In this document: positions 1 to 5,368 of the stretch, piece after piece
Numbering within the stretch: the stretch's first letter is position 1
Layout: each line of letters opens with the position of its first letter
Source: CAYZJD01 sp964478455
GTDB lineage: Bacteria; Acidobacteriota; Terriglobia; Bryobacterales; Bryobacteraceae
Assembly: GCA_964478455.1 (NCBI GenBank)
Contig: CAYZJD010000233.1
Coordinates: forward strand, 1-7,581
Reading direction: 5' to 3'
Length of the DNA stretch: 7,581 bases
The notes under the pieces: model-generated
The model's input: the letters and a program-made list of their open reading frames with translations, nothing else
The model's database searches: none
Told to the model about the DNA's origin: nothing
Program-made: the position numbers and the translations under genes

Positions 1-138
1 AACGGAAGCGAGAGGCGCCGGCTGATCAAGGAAGCGCGCGAGTACCTCTCGCTGCGGTATAAGCGCAAGCGGTTCGTGAAGGAGCAGCGGGAGTCCCCGG
101 CGTCGTACACCGGCGCTGAGGACCGGGCCGCCTCATGA
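1..138 (+). CDS. C-terminal fragment of an unidentified protein
   Basis: The first 45 codons are open in frame 1 and end at a TGA (136-138) that overlaps the ATG of the next gene in an ATGA junction. The visible tail is strongly basic and charged (motifs such as RRRLIKEAREYLSLRYKRKRF), predicts as helix followed by a disordered Ala/Ser/Gly end, and has no membrane segment. The start and catalytic part lie outside the window, so the family cannot be named. Because it is translationally coupled to two small transporters and an HpnI-like glycosyltransferase, it may be another lipid-modification enzyme, for example one of the hopanoid-associated radical SAM proteins. That is a guess from context only. 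Confidence 0.6.
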   Translation, partial: NGSERRRLIKEAREYLSLRYKRKRFVKEQRESPASYTGAEDRAAS

Positions 139-563
139 ACGCCGCATCCGCCAGGCTGCGTCTGAAGACGTACCTGTTCACGGCGATCGTCGTTCTCTCC
201 AACGTGCTGGGCAACTTCTCCCTGAGCTGGGGATTGAAACAGCCCGGCGTCGCGCTGACCGTCTCGCCGCTCAGCTACGCGAAGGCGATCTTCACACCGT
301 GGGTGACCCTCGGCATCGTCCTCCTCATCGTGTGGCTGCTGAGCCGGATGACGTTGATGAGCTGGGCCGACTTGAGCTACGTCATCCCGGGTACCGCTGT
401 CGGCTACGTGCTGCCGGTGGTGATGGGCAAGGTGTTTCTGTTGGAGCAGGTTTCCTGGCAGCGGTGGGCAGGGTCGCTGCTGGTGGTGGCCGGCGTGGCG
501 CTGGTGGCCGCAGGACCGCTCAGGAGCCGCCGGCGGCGGGCAGCGACGGAGGCGGCTCGATGA
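135..563 (+). CDS. SMR/EamA-like small four-helix membrane transporter, subunit 1
   Basis: A 142-residue hydrophobic protein with four predicted membrane helices at about residues 12-34, 50-70, 79-102 and 111-127, ending in a very basic tail (RSRRRR). Its size and layout match the small multidrug resistance/DMT superfamily, and more closely the ArnE/ArnF-type lipid-linked sugar flippase subunits than EmrE. Aligned by eye on the lysine ending helix 1 (Lys35), the position of EmrE's essential Glu14 is occupied by Asn27, so proton-coupled drug efflux is unlikely. The start ATG overlaps the upstream stop. The second half (ADLS..P.TA..YVL, then RWAG..LV..GVAL) is clearly shared with the next gene, so the two are paralogs and probably pair as a heterodimer. 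The substrate is unknown; the neighbouring HpnI-like glycosyltransferase points to a glycolipid or lipid-linked sugar. Confidence 0.82.
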   Translation: MNAASARLRLKTYLFTAIVVLSNVLGNFSLSWGLKQPGVALTVSPLSYAKAIFTPWVTLGIVLLIVWLLSRMTLMSWADLSYVIPGTAVGYVLPVVMGKVFLLEQVSWQRWAGSLLVVAGVALVAAGPLRSRRRRAATEAAR

Positions 564-922
564 AGTGGCTGCTCATCGCAGTGGTCATCGCCGGCACGGT
601 TCTTTCTGACTCGCTCCAAAGCCATGCGATGAAGAACCACGGCGAGATCCGCGACTTCCGGCTCGGACCGCTCGGCCGGGCGCTGGCCCTCGTCGTTCGG
701 AACCCGCGCATCCCTCTCTCGATCCTGTTCATGGCGATCTCGTTTTTCGCTTTTCTGAAACTCCTCTCCATCGCCGATTTGAGCTTCGCCGTGCCGGCGA
801 CCGCGGGAAGCTACGTGCTGCAAACGGCGGTGTCGAAGTACGTGCTCAAGGAGGGCGTCTGCCTGCGCCGCTGGGCCGGAGCGTTTCTGGTGGCCTGCGG
901 CGTGGCGCTGCTCGCGTTGTGA
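560..922 (+). CDS. SMR/EamA-like small four-helix membrane transporter, subunit 2
   Basis: A 120-residue paralog of the preceding gene with four predicted helices at about residues 3-21, 49-71, 74-94 and 102-120. The ATG at 560 overlaps the upstream TGA (ATGA) and has a good Shine-Dalgarno, GGAGG at 548-552, seven bases upstream. An open frame extends further upstream to 299, but it runs antiparallel in content to the neighbour's coding frame and is out of phase with it, so 560 is the start. In helix 1, Asp17 sits eight residues before Lys25, the same spacing as Glu14 to Lys22 in EmrE; the partner has Asn at this position. This asymmetry fits an obligate heterodimer in which only one subunit carries the acidic coupling residue. 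Its role is inferred as lipid or lipid-sugar translocation alongside the downstream glycosyltransferase. Confidence 0.82.
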   Translation: MKWLLIAVVIAGTVLSDSLQSHAMKNHGEIRDFRLGPLGRALALVVRNPRIPLSILFMAISFFAFLKLLSIADLSFAVPATAGSYVLQTAVSKYVLKEGVCLRRWAGAFLVACGVALLAL

Positions 923-1731
923 GCCTCCTGCTGATCGTGGCGGCATTTGTTGCAGCCGCCTATCAGTTGCTGGCGTTGATAGCGGCGCTGCGCCACCGGA
1001 ATCTGCCCGAGCCTGAGGCGTCGCGCCTGCCGCCAATCTCCATCCTGAAGCCCGTCAAAGGCCTCGATCCGCACTTCTATGAGGCGNNNNNNNNNNNNNN
1101 NNNNNNNNNNNNNNNNNNNNNNNNNNNNNNNNNNNNNNNNNNNNNNNNNNNNNNNNNNNNNNNNNNNNNNNNNNNNNNNNNNNNNNTGGGCGTGCGCGAG
1201 TTCGGCCTGGGATCGACGCTGTTGTTCCGTGCCTCCGACCTCCGGCGAATCGGAGGCTTCGAGGCGCTGGCGGAGTACCTCGCCGACGACTACCAGCTCG
1301 CGCGCCGCATCACCGGGTTGGGTTTGCGCGTGCGGCTTTCGAAAGTGGCCGTAGAGACGTGGCTCTCCGCTCGAAGCTGGGGTGATATCTGGCGGCACCA
1401 GGTGCGCTGGGCGCGCACGATCCGGGTATCGCGGCCGGGCGGCTATGCGGGCCTGCCCGTCACGCACGCCAGTTTCTGGGCGCTGCTGGCGGTCCTGGCC
1501 GGCTTGTGGTGGGTGGCGATCCCGCTGCTAGTCCTGCGCATGATCGCCGGCCTGGCCACAGGCGTTGGCGTGCTCGGCAACCGGATCGTCGCGCGCTGCT
1601 TCTGGCTCATCCCCCTCCGCGACCTCTGGGGCGTTGCGGTGTGGGTCTGCGGGCTGTTCGGGAATACAGTGGAGTGGCGCGGCCAGCGGCTGCGGCTGAC
1701 CCGCGACGGCCGGATCGTGACTAGGGAGTGA
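919..1731 (+). CDS. hpnI: HpnI-like glycosyltransferase (GT21 / ceramide-glucosyltransferase family), interrupted by an assembly gap
   Basis: GTG start at 919 overlaps the upstream stop (GTGA). The N-terminus has a membrane helix (about residues 1-20), then PPISILKPVKGLDP, the first nucleotide-sugar-binding strand typical of GT21/HpnI enzymes. After the gap come LGSTLLFR, GGFEALAEYLADDYQL (with the third conserved aspartate pair) and HQVRWAR, the family's xxxRW acceptor motif. Two C-terminal membrane helices follow, then the characteristic PLRDLWG...VEWRGQRLRLTRDGRI ending. Known HpnI transfers N-acetylglucosamine from a UDP-sugar to bacteriohopanetetrol at the inner membrane. About 236 residues are visible against roughly 370-390 in the family, so the 100-N gap probably hides some 130-150 residues including the DxD region. 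Both sides being in frame is consistent with one gene but not proof. A ceramide or other lipid glucosyltransferase is the main alternative. Confidence 0.8.
   Translation: MSLLLIVAAFVAAAYQLLALIAALRHRNLPEPEASRLPPISILKPVKGLDPHFYEAXXXXXXXXXXXXXXXXXXXXXXXXXXXXXXXXXXGVREFGLGSTLLFRASDLRRIGGFEALAEYLADDYQLARRITGLGLRVRLSKVAVETWLSARSWGDIWRHQVRWARTIRVSRPGGYAGLPVTHASFWALLAVLAGLWWVAIPLLVLRMIAGLATGVGVLGNRIVARCFWLIPLRDLWGVAVWVCGLFGNTVEWRGQRLRLTRDGRIVTRE
1087..1186. other. Assembly gap (100 N) inside the glycosyltransferase gene
   Basis: There are exactly 100 consecutive N, the standard placeholder for an unknown distance. The missing protein segment expected from the HpnI/GT21 family is several times longer than 33 codons, so downstream coordinates are nominal relative to the true genome. 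Confidence 0.98.
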
Positions 1732-1740
1732 CGCCCCGCT

Positions 1741-1816
1741 CCGGCAGGCAGGACAAGCCGCCGAGTCTGGTTCAACTTCGCGGAAAGTGACTTTTCCCGC
1801 AGCCTGCCCGTGCCGG
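1741..1816. repeat. Nested inverted repeat downstream of the glycosyltransferase
   Basis: The outer arm CCGGCAGGCAGG (1741-1752) is complementary to CCTGCC-CG-TGCCGG (1803-1816) apart from a two-base bulge. Inside it a second hairpin forms from GCGGAAAG (1780-1787), loop TGA, and CTTTTCCCGC (1791-1800), with two bulged bases. It lies 10-85 bases past the stop codon of the upstream operon, so it may act as a terminator or mRNA 3' structure. There is no run of T after it, so a classical intrinsic terminator is not established. Confidence 0.35.
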
Positions 1817-1841
1817 CACTGAAACGAAAGGCGCCCTTCGT

Positions 1842-1864
1842 GTCACTATACAGTATACAGTGAC
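1842..1864. promoter_or_regulatory. Operator-like AT-rich palindrome with tandem TATACAG
   Basis: Perfect 6-base arms GTCACT (1842-1847) and AGTGAC (1859-1864) enclose a core made of two consecutive TATACAG heptamers (1847-1853 and 1854-1860). Across the 23 bases the dyad is broken only at two pairs plus the centre. It is a conspicuous AT-rich island in GC-rich DNA, 65 bases upstream of the GTG start at 1929, where a regulator site or a -10-like element (TATACA) is plausible. No good -35 was found at the right spacing, so whether it is an operator, a promoter or both is inferred. The dyad TATAC/GTATA core recalls PadR-type sites, but no regulator gene is present here. Confidence 0.4.
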
Positions 1865-1928
1865 GCACCAGAGTCGATCGCAGAATCGGATCGGCCCACT
1901 TGGTTAACGCGTCAGAGAGGAGGACAAG

Positions 1929-2402
1929 GTGACGAAGCGTGCGGTCATCAAGCTGGCGCTCGTTCTAATAATCGCCCTGCCGTCGGCTGCCGCGGTTCGC
2001 GGCAAGGAGGCAATGTACGTCGGGGGCACGCTCTCCAACATCCCGGAGAAGACAGAAGGCAAGCTGGATCTCTCCGGCGATTCGGCGGCGGTCTTCGATA
2101 GCAAGAGAGGCAAGGTGGTAATCCCCTACAAGTCGATTTCCTCGCTGGAGTATGGCCAGAAGGCGGGGCGCCGCGTGGGCGTGGCCCTCGCCGTCAGCCC
2201 GGTCGCTCTGTTTTCCAAGAAGAGGAGACACTACCTCAGTCTGGCCTTTACGGATGAAGGAGGAAACAAACAGGGAGCGGTGTTTGAGCTGTCCAAAGGA
2301 ACCGTCCATGCGACCGTTACGGCGCTCGAAACGCGTTCGGGCGTGAAAGTGGAATTCGAGTCTGAAGAAGCCAAGAAGCACTTCGAGAAGGAGGCGAAGT
2401 AG
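1929..2402 (+). CDS. Exported protein of unknown function, tandem paralog A
   Basis: A 157-residue protein with a GTG start at 1929 and a strong Shine-Dalgarno (AGGAGG, 1918-1923) five bases upstream. Residues 1-22 form a signal peptide (basic MTKR, hydrophobic core, SAAA end). The mature part begins VRGKEAMYVGGT, then passes through a polar beta-rich stretch, IPYKSISSLEYGQKAGRR, a short hydrophobic segment (GVALAVSPVALF), SKKRRHYLSLAF and a C-terminal ETRSGVKVEFESEEA. The SLEYGQKAGRR...LFSKKR.H core recurs in the next gene. I recall this arrangement in uncharacterised acidobacterial proteins, but no function is known to me. The central hydrophobic stretch flanked by GRR and KKRR might insert in or lie on a membrane. 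Base composition is visibly less GC-rich than in the flanking operons. Confidence 0.78.
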   Translation: MTKRAVIKLALVLIIALPSAAAVRGKEAMYVGGTLSNIPEKTEGKLDLSGDSAAVFDSKRGKVVIPYKSISSLEYGQKAGRRVGVALAVSPVALFSKKRRHYLSLAFTDEGGNKQGAVFELSKGTVHATVTALETRSGVKVEFESEEAKKHFEKEAK

Positions 2403-2404
2403 CC

Positions 2405-2847
2405 GTGAAGAAGGCGATCGCTTTGCTGCTGGTGGAGTCGCTCCTCCTCCCCTTCGAGATGGCTGCGGCCGTCAGGGGTAAGGAGGTCATGTACGTTGGG
2501 GGCACCATCACGGGGCTGCCCGAGGCCACCGAAGGAGAGTTGGACACCTCTGACCCCCAAGTCCTTCGCTTCAAGTCACCCAAAGGAAGTTTCGAGATTC
2601 CCTACGAAGGCGTGACGTCTCTGGAATACGGACAGAAGGCGGGGAGGCGTCTGGGAGTCGCGCTGGTCATCACCGTCTGGGCGCTCTTCTCAAAGAAGCG
2701 GAAACACTTCCTGACAGTCGGATTCAAAGACGCCAGCGACAAGCCACAGGGGGTCGTCCTCGAACTGCCCAAGGGAACTCCCAAGTCTGTCATCACGATC
2801 CTCGAGGTGCGAAGTGGAGTCAAGTGTGAGTATGAATCCGAAGAGGC
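2405..2847 (+). CDS. Exported protein of unknown function, tandem paralog B (3' end lost in gap)
   Basis: GTG start at 2405, two bases after the upstream stop, with AAGGAGG at 2388-2394 ten bases upstream, so it is probably co-transcribed with paralog A. About 147 residues are visible. A signal peptide (MKKA, Leu-rich core, AAA) is followed by VRGKEVMYVGGT, then IPYEGVTSLEYGQKAGRR, ALFSKKRKHFL and LEVRSGVKCEYESEE, aligning with paralog A along its whole length. The last partial codon is gcN, which must be Ala, matching ESEEA in paralog A. Paralog A ends only nine residues further on, so this gene most likely stops just inside the gap rather than continuing into the sequence beyond it. Function unknown. 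Confidence 0.75.
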
Positions 2848-2947
2848 NNNNNNNNNNNNNNNNNNNNNNNNNNNNNNNNNNNNNNNNNNNNNNNNNNNNN
2901 NNNNNNNNNNNNNNNNNNNNNNNNNNNNNNNNNNNNNNNNNNNNNNN
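2848..2947. other. Assembly gap (100 N) after tandem paralog B
   Basis: There are exactly 100 N, a placeholder of nominal length. The frames on the two sides agree by chance at this nominal length, which makes an artificial 269-codon open frame (2405-3214) that should not be read as one protein without closing the gap. Confidence 0.98.
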
Positions 2948-3214
2948 GTGGGCCGGTCAGGCGGGTCGGCGGGCTTCGGAGCGGCTGTCGGCGGCAGTGG
3001 CGAGACCCTATATTCCGCGGAGACGCGCTCACGCGTGACCGTGACCTTGAGGCTTACAGACCGCAGGGGAACCGTCCTCTGGGCTTACAGCCAGGACAGT
3101 GCAGGCGGCAAGTCGAAAGGGCCCGTGGCTGACGCGGTCGAAAGGGCGATCCGGCAATTGAACCGTGAGCTTGAAAAGGCTGGTCGGTCGGCGGAAGCCA
3201 CCAAAGAGAAATAG
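2948..3214 (+). CDS. C-terminal part of an unidentified small protein, possibly a periplasmic or lipoprotein domain
   Basis: Eighty-eight codons run from the gap edge to the TAG at 3212-3214. A Gly/Ser-rich stretch (VGRSGGSAGFGAAVGG) leads into alternating hydrophobic strands (TRSRVTVTLRLTD, GTVLWAYSQDS), then GGKSKGPVADAVERAIRQLNREL as an amphipathic helix, and a charged tail ending in KEK. The pattern of strand, G.V.WA turn and Ala-rich terminal helix resembles the C-terminus of small acidobacterial lipoprotein-like proteins that present a CsgG-like or transport-auxiliary fold. That comparison is from memory and weak. It bears no similarity to paralogs A and B, so it is best treated as a separate gene whose start lies in the gap; a fusion with paralog B is the alternative. 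Confidence 0.6.
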   Translation: MGRSGGSAGFGAAVGGSGETLYSAETRSRVTVTLRLTDRRGTVLWAYSQDSAGGKSKGPVADAVERAIRQLNRELEKAGRSAEATKEK

Positions 3215-3215
3215 A

Positions 3216-3246
3216 GGGGTCTCGGATTGCCTCAGGGCGAGACCCC
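3216..3246 (+). terminator. Perfect 9-bp hairpin directly after the stop codon
   Basis: GGGGTCTCG (3216-3224) and CGAGACCCC (3238-3246) pair perfectly around a 13-base loop, starting two bases after the upstream TAG. The position is ideal for a terminator, but no U-tract follows. A 3'-end stabiliser or Rho-assisted stop is equally possible. A second small hairpin, AGGAGG/CCTCCT (3248-3253 with 3259-3264), follows immediately. Confidence 0.45.
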
Positions 3247-3322
3247 CAGGAGGCGAGCCCTCCTAGCACCCCGCGCAATCTCCGGGGGGTCGCAAGCGGC
3301 TCCGAATCAAGGAATTACGCAA

Positions 3323-3339
3323 CTGGCGGTTCCCGCCGG
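3323..3339. repeat. Short GC-rich hairpin in the intergenic stretch before the cytochrome operon
   Basis: CTGGCGG (3323-3329), loop TTC, CCGCCGG (3333-3339), with one T-G wobble pair. It lies about 130 bases upstream of the cytochrome start. It could be part of a leader, an operator or the tail of the preceding transcript; nothing in the sequence decides. The rest of the intergenic stretch holds a T-run (3379-3384) and a small TTTCC/GGAAA repeat (3391-3403). Confidence 0.25.
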
Positions 3340-3418
3340 CGGTCTTGCTCCGCGTTACTTCGATCCAACGACTGTGGCTTTTTTCAGCAGTTTCCTCTGG
3401 AAAAATCCCACAAACGGA

Positions 3419-3447
3419 TTGACTTGTCCGGAATTTCGGGGCAAGAT
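3419..3447 (+). promoter_or_regulatory. Possible sigma70-like promoter of the cytochrome operon
   Basis: TTGACT (3419-3424) is a 5/6 match to the -35 consensus. At a 17-base spacing stands CAAGAT (3442-3447), only a 3/6 match for -10. The start site would be near 3454, giving a short leader that still includes the ribosome site before 3472. The -10 is poor, so this is tentative. Confidence 0.25.
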
Positions 3448-3471
3448 TTGGGGAGCGGTGGGAGTGCAGCT

Positions 3472-4626
3472 ATGCTCATCGAGATTCAGGTAGCACTCGC
3501 CAAGCGGCCGGCGCGGATGCCGTTCGTTGTCCTTCTGCTCGGGCTGCTGGCGGCGCGAGCAACCGCTCGCGCTGAACTGAGAGCGCCGGATAGCGCCGAG
3601 GTTTGCGGGCGGTGTCACCGTGCGATTCACGCAGCCTGGAAAGCTTCCGCGCACGCGAAAGCGACCGAGGACCCGATGTTTCAGGACGCGCTGCGCCTGG
3701 CCGAGGAACAGTTCGGCGGCGGGGCCAGGAAGGCCTGTCTCGGCTGCCACGCGCCCGTCGCGGCAATGACCGGGGACCTTGTGCTTCGCGAGAAGGTGAG
3801 CTGGGAGGGGGTGACGTGCGACTACTGCCATTCCATCCGCGACGTCACCAGCGAGGCCGGCAACGCCAAGGCGAAGGTGGAGTTCTCGCCGGTGCGAAGC
3901 GGGCCTTCGCGGGATGCCAGTTCGATGGTTCACGGAACTGCGTACTCTCGGGTGCACACCTCCTCTCTGGCCTGCGCCTCTTGTCACGAGTACAGGAATG
4001 CCCGGGGTTTTCCGGTGCTGACGACGTACACGGAGTGGAAGAACAGCCCGGCAGCCCAGGAAGGGCGCCCGTGCCAGTCCTGTCACATGTATCGCGTCGA
4101 AGGCCGCGTGGTAGAACCGCGTATCTTGCGCACGAGCGACGCCAAAGTCAACCTGCACCAGATGCCCGGCAGCGACACGCTGGAGCAATTGACAAGGACC
4201 GTGGCGGCGAACCTGTCGGTCGCGCGCGAGGGCGGCCAGCTCAAGGTTGTCGTCAGCGTGACGAACCGGATGGCCGGCCACTATGTGCCCACGGGATCTC
4301 CCTTGCGCCAACTGGTGCTGGAGTTGAAGGTCGATTCCTACGACGGCCAGCACTTCCGGGCGGAGCGGGCTTACCGCCGCGCGGTCGCAGACGAAGACGG
4401 CAAGCCGCTTGATCGGGAACACATTGCGGTTTTCCGCGCGGCGCGAGTGTTGTCGGACACGCGGCTCGCCCCCGGCGAGAAACGAAACGAGGAATTCGCC
4501 TTTCCGGTTCCGGCGGGGGTCTCGGCGCAGGTAGCGGCGGCCGTCTGGTATTTCTACTCGCCCGCGCCGCGAAGCGGGATTCAGAAGCGTGTGACGTTCC
4601 TCACGCTCAACCGGTTCGTGCCGTAG
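3472..4626 (+). CDS. Pentaheme c-type cytochrome with C-terminal non-heme domain
   Basis: A 384-residue exported cytochrome. The ATG at 3472 is chosen because GGGAG (3460-3464) sits seven bases upstream; a TTG at 3424 has no such site, and an ATG at 3517 would give a shorter signal peptide. Residues 1-34 form a signal sequence (basic n-region, Val/Leu core, ATARA end). Five CXXCH heme sites lie at residues 45-49, 89-93, 116-120, 168-172 and 201-205, with extra histidines (H53, H61, H154, H162, H229, H270) as possible distal ligands. No CXXCK is present, so it is not an NrfA nitrite reductase. Spacing recalls the cytochrome c554-like multiheme group. Residues about 240-384 have no heme site and are beta-rich, with the motif VTNRMAGHYVPTG common in exported multiheme cytochromes. 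It starts the operon and probably relays electrons from the downstream membrane complex to a periplasmic partner or acceptor. Confidence 0.88.
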   Translation: MLIEIQVALAKRPARMPFVVLLLGLLAARATARAELRAPDSAEVCGRCHRAIHAAWKASAHAKATEDPMFQDALRLAEEQFGGGARKACLGCHAPVAAMTGDLVLREKVSWEGVTCDYCHSIRDVTSEAGNAKAKVEFSPVRSGPSRDASSMVHGTAYSRVHTSSLACASCHEYRNARGFPVLTTYTEWKNSPAAQEGRPCQSCHMYRVEGRVVEPRILRTSDAKVNLHQMPGSDTLEQLTRTVAANLSVAREGGQLKVVVSVTNRMAGHYVPTGSPLRQLVLELKVDSYDGQHFRAERAYRRAVADEDGKPLDREHIAVFRAARVLSDTRLAPGEKRNEEFAFPVPAGVSAQVAAAVWYFYSPAPRSGIQKRVTFLTLNRFVP

Positions 4627-4639
4627 CGAGAGGATGCGG

Positions 4640-5368
4640 ATGCCTCAACAAGTCCCGCGCTTGCTGATCGTGTTCGGCCTGATGATCGCCGGGCTGGTGG
4701 CAGCGCGCCGTTTTCTGATTCCGAAGACCTTTGGCGAACTCGGTCACTACCGGGCGGCGGCCGTGGATGCGATCGCCGCCCGGAAGATCAAGTACGCGGG
4801 ACGGGCGGCGTGCGGGGCGTGCCACGATGACATCGCCAAGACCCACGCGGGGCACCGGCACGCCGGCGTGTCCTGCGAGGTGTGTCATGGTCCCGCGGCC
4901 GGACACGTGGACGCGCCGGCGGACGTGCGGCCCACCGCTCCCCGAGAGCGCGGGCAGTGCCCGCTGTGTCACGGATACGACCCGTCGCGGCCGACGGGCT
5001 TTCCGCAGATCGACCCGGTGGCTCACAACCCGCTGAAGCCCTGCATAAGCTGCCACAATCCTCACGCGCCGGAGCCGCCGCGGACGCCCGAGGAGTGCGG
5101 CGCGTGCCATGGCCAGATTGCCCGCGCCAAAGCCGTGTCGCCCCACGCGCTGCTGGAGTGCACCACGTGCCATGAAACGGACAAGCGGCACAAGATCGAG
5201 CCGACGCTCAGCCGCCCGTCGAAGCCGGCCTCGCGCGCCTTCTGCGGCCAATGTCATGCTCCCGAGGCAACCAGCGCCAAACAGGTGCCCCGCGTGGACA
5301 TGGCGGCCCACGGCGAGCAGTACGTTTGCTGGCAGTGCCACTATCCGCATTTCCCGGAGTTGAAATGA
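4640..5368 (+). CDS. Membrane-anchored octaheme c-type cytochrome
   Basis: A 242-residue protein. Of two nearby ATGs (4634 and 4640), the second has GAGAGG (4628-4633) at a six-base spacing, while the first abuts it, so 4640 is preferred. Residues 6-22 form a hydrophobic helix followed by AARR with no obvious signal peptidase site, suggesting an N-terminal membrane anchor with the rest periplasmic. Eight CXXCH sites lie at residues 58-62, 79-83, 107-111, 135-139, 153-157, 174-178, 202-206 and 230-234. Two sites carry the extension CHNPHAP and CHYPHFP, as in doubled-CXXCH cytochromes where the second His serves as an axial ligand. It starts 13 bases after the pentaheme gene and overlaps the ferredoxin gene by four bases. 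It is probably the heme subunit directly docking on the NrfC/NrfD-type module. Confidence 0.88.
   Translation: MPQQVPRLLIVFGLMIAGLVAARRFLIPKTFGELGHYRAAAVDAIAARKIKYAGRAACGACHDDIAKTHAGHRHAGVSCEVCHGPAAGHVDAPADVRPTAPRERGQCPLCHGYDPSRPTGFPQIDPVAHNPLKPCISCHNPHAPEPPRTPEECGACHGQIARAKAVSPHALLECTTCHETDKRHKIEPTLSRPSKPASRAFCGQCHAPEATSAKQVPRVDMAAHGEQYVCWQCHYPHFPELK

Noticed and set aside
3227..3493. 88-codon + strand frame in the intergenic stretch before the cytochromes
   Set aside because: It has no ribosome site or recognisable domain, crosses several hairpins and overlaps the cytochrome start in another frame.
3355..4422. 355-codon open frame on the minus strand
   Set aside because: It lies antisense to the pentaheme cytochrome, whose five CXXCH motifs establish the + strand. 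The minus translation is Arg/His-rich with no recognisable domain, as expected for GC-rich shadow frames.
3472..4626. NrfA-type pentaheme nitrite reductase
   Set aside because: The active-site CXXCK motif is absent; all five motifs are CXXCH, and a non-heme C-terminal domain is present.
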